From assembly GCA_022448765.1 (NCBI GenBank), contig JAKUTI010000130.1, forward strand, positions 1 through 7,246: a stretch of DNA of 7,246 nucleotides, read 5' to 3'. The translations under genes and the position numbers were made by a program. Position 1 is the stretch's first letter. Every line of letters begins with the position of its first letter. The notes under the pieces are model-generated. The model saw only the letters and a program-made list of their open reading frames with translations, was not told the origin of the DNA and searched no databases. Below, piece by piece: positions 5,877-7,246 of the stretch. The DNA is from Pseudomonadales bacterium. GTDB lineage: Bacteria > Pseudomonadota > Gammaproteobacteria > Pseudomonadales > Azotimanducaceae.

Positions 5877-6953
5877 TTATGACATACCGCTCGTCGCGGC
5901 GTCTTGGATGCCACTCCACTCGCTCCAGTGGTCGCACATCTTATCCACCGACGTCTGGTAGGGATCATAATCAGCAGGGTACTCGAGAAAATCACCGTTC
6001 AGCGCTCGGTCCGGATGATCTGAGACTCCCCAGCCGACGCGTGGATCGCCTTCGTAGGGATTTTCGGGACGTAGACGACGGATTCGAAAAAATACATTCA
6101 TCCGTGGATCATCACTAAGATTTGGCGTTGCGGTGTGCGGCAAGGCGTGCAGGGCGATCACGGCATCACCCTCGGCCATGAGCGTCGGAGTCAATTCCGG
6201 CCATAGCCAATGTTCATCTTCAAAGCGTGTCTCCGGATAGGTATCGACCATGGCGCGGGGCATCACTCCAGCAAACGCGCTCTCGTCACCCGACGGAATC
6301 AATCGTGGCCAACGCGGGCCACCACCGCCAATGGGGCCCCCCGCATCCCTTTGCGAACGAAAAAATGCTTCGACCGCTTCGTGCGCACCTCGTCGAACCG
6401 AAAACTGGCCTTTACCGGGTTTTGTCTGATCGTTGAGACAAACGCAGACGAGCGCTGTATAGCTTCCGATCGCCACCGTACGGTCACGGTTCTGCCAGAG
6501 TGGCGCGCCTCCCGCGGGACCCATGGATTGCGGGTCTCCGTTAGAACCCCATGTATGAAGAGACTGTCCCGACGCAAGAATCTCGCTTTGCGTTACTGGA
6601 CAAAGCCCAGCCCAGCCACCATCCACATGGGCAGACGGTGCATAAACGTTGTTGACGTCAACCCGGGTTCGCACCACGGCATCCGCGTAGTGAGGCATCG
6701 TCACAGCCACTTGGGCGTTGATCGGACGTGTATGAGGTCCCATGGCTTCGTCCAGAACCGTCGCCAGAATCGAGTCGTTGTAGAGTCCGTTGATCGCAGC
6801 ATTTTCACCGTGAACGATGGTTTGAGGATTTTCGTTGATCACACGTTTGGCGCGTTGCCTGAGGTCTTGAGGCACGGCGTTTCTTAGAATCACGAACCCG
6901 TCGCGAACGAGCTGACGTTTTTCTGCATCCGATAAATGGTCAGCGTGTTCCAT
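5877..6953 (-). CDS. Long-form phytanoyl-CoA dioxygenase (PhyH)-like Fe(II)/2-oxoglutarate oxygenase
   Basis: From ATG at 6953 the product is 358 residues. The N-terminus (LSDAEKRQLVRDGFVILRNAVP) is the usual opening of PhyH proteins. The iron ligands are H109 and D111 (SAHVDGGW) and H273 (LPHTATPN), with the 2-oxoglutarate Arg at R284, exactly 11 residues on. The distance between HxD and the distal His is about 162 residues, against about 85 in the neighbouring PhyH protein. It therefore carries an insertion of some 75 residues, including a Gly/Pro-rich stretch (AGGPIGGGGPRWPRL, 204-218). The frame is open back to GTG at 7043, but a good promoter lies inside that extension and the extra 30 residues are unlike the family, so 6953 is preferred. 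No strong Shine-Dalgarno precedes either start. The substrate is unknown. It is distinct enough from its neighbour to suggest a different hydroxylation rather than a recent duplication. Confidence 0.9.
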   Translation of the reverse strand: MEHADHLSDAEKRQLVRDGFVILRNAVPQDLRQRAKRVINENPQTIVHGENAAINGLYNDSILATVLDEAMGPHTRPINAQVAVTMPHYADAVVRTRVDVNNVYAPSAHVDGGWAGLCPVTQSEILASGQSLHTWGSNGDPQSMGPAGGAPLWQNRDRTVAIGSYTALVCVCLNDQTKPGKGQFSVRRGAHEAVEAFFRSQRDAGGPIGGGGPRWPRLIPSGDESAFAGVMPRAMVDTYPETRFEDEHWLWPELTPTLMAEGDAVIALHALPHTATPNLSDDPRMNVFFRIRRLRPENPYEGDPRVGWGVSDHPDRALNGDFLEYPADYDPYQTSVDKMCDHWSEWSGIQDAATSGMS

Positions 6954-6987
6954 ATCAACTTGCCAAGTGGTCTGGTAATCGCCCGGA

Positions 6988-7016
6988 ATAATAAGTCGAT
7001 TAAGAAAAAACGTTAA
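6988..7016 (-). promoter_or_regulatory. Sigma70-like promoter for the long PhyH gene
   Basis: On the minus strand TTAACG (7016-7011, 4 of 6) is followed by a 17-base spacer and TATTAT (6993-6988, 5 of 6). The spacer carries a T6 run and is AT-rich, unlike the surrounding DNA. The start of transcription would be about 30 bases before ATG 6953. This supports that start over the in-frame GTG at 7043, which lies upstream of the promoter. Confidence 0.5.
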
Positions 7017-7126
7017 GTCAATCCCTACCTCTCGGGACCTCACCGCCGCGACATTATTCGGTCGGGATTCAACATGTCCGTAGGGACCACCACATCGCTT
7101 TTCGTTGAAAAAGGTAACGTTGCTCG

Positions 7127-7246
7127 TTAAAGCGTGCGCGTCCGGAGACCTTGGCTTACCCGCAGTTCTAGCGTGTGAGCAGTCGCACGCTGGGTCGCGA
7201 GGAATAACGCGGCATCGGCAATATCCTCCGCTTGAATTAACGAATC
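7127..7246 (-). CDS. C-terminal end of an SDR-family oxidoreductase (5' part outside window)
   Basis: Reading from the right edge gives 39 codons and a TAA stop at 7127-7129. The peptide LIQAEDIADAALFLATQ, followed by ATAHTLELRVSQGLR, matches the usual ending of classical SDRs: L/M-I-x-x-x-DIADAxLFLxxQ, then a final strand with a short polar tail. The catalytic region is beyond the edge, so cofactor and substrate cannot be judged. It is on the same strand as the dioxygenase genes, 173 bp upstream of the long PhyH gene, and may belong to the same functional cluster. The fragment is short, so the assignment rests on this one pattern. Confidence 0.7.
   Translation of the reverse strand, partial: DSLIQAEDIADAALFLATQRATAHTLELRVSQGLRTRTL

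Noticed and set aside
7022..7086. TCCCTAC and GTAGGGA as a distant inverted repeat upstream of the long PhyH gene
   Set aside because: Seven-base arms 51 bp apart are expected by chance at this scale, and no other element supports a function.

Overview
The window looks like chromosomal DNA from an aquatic, probably marine, Gammaproteobacterium. That assignment is an inference. It rests on the secreted Ca-binding protein with duplicated 'LTDGLLxLRYLFGF' dockerin-like units followed by thrombospondin type 3 repeats, and on a cluster of phytanoyl-CoA-dioxygenase-like, SDR and LLM-type oxidoreductases. Both are combinations I associate with that group. No rRNA, tRNA, insertion sequence, CRISPR array or phage gene is visible.

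Layout, left to right. (1) Positions 1-939, minus strand: the N-terminal 313 residues of a secreted or surface Ca-binding protein (signal peptide, two dockerin-like units, then a 22-residue TSP3 repeat array), cut by the left edge. (2) Positions 940-1283: a divergent intergenic region with an imperfect inverted repeat. (3) Positions 1284-2342, plus strand: an LLM-class (luciferase-like) flavin/F420 oxidoreductase. (4) Positions 2397-7246: a run of minus-strand genes convergent with the LLM gene. In transcription order these are the C-terminal tail of an SDR (cut by the right edge), a long-form PhyH-family dioxygenase, a standard-length PhyH-family dioxygenase with a TTG start, a complete SDR with a GTG start, and a class III PLP aminotransferase of the glutamate-1-semialdehyde aminomutase type.

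The minus-strand run is probably three transcription units. Sigma70-like promoters precede each dioxygenase gene (TTAACG-17-TATTAT and TAAACA-17-TATAGT), and a weaker one precedes the SDR gene (TTGACG-16-TAAGTT). A 6-bp perfect inverted repeat lies between that last promoter and the SDR start. The SDR and aminotransferase genes are 77 bp apart and are probably cotranscribed.

The enzymes fit a plausible chemical logic: Fe(II)/2-oxoglutarate hydroxylation of one or two unactivated carbons, oxidation of the alcohol by SDRs, PLP-dependent amino-group chemistry on the carbonyl, and possibly flavin-dependent oxidation by the LLM protein. The substrate cannot be read from the sequence. It could be catabolic or a small specialised-metabolite pathway. 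I see every catalytic motif expected for these families, so the genes look intact. I do not see a clearly new type of system.
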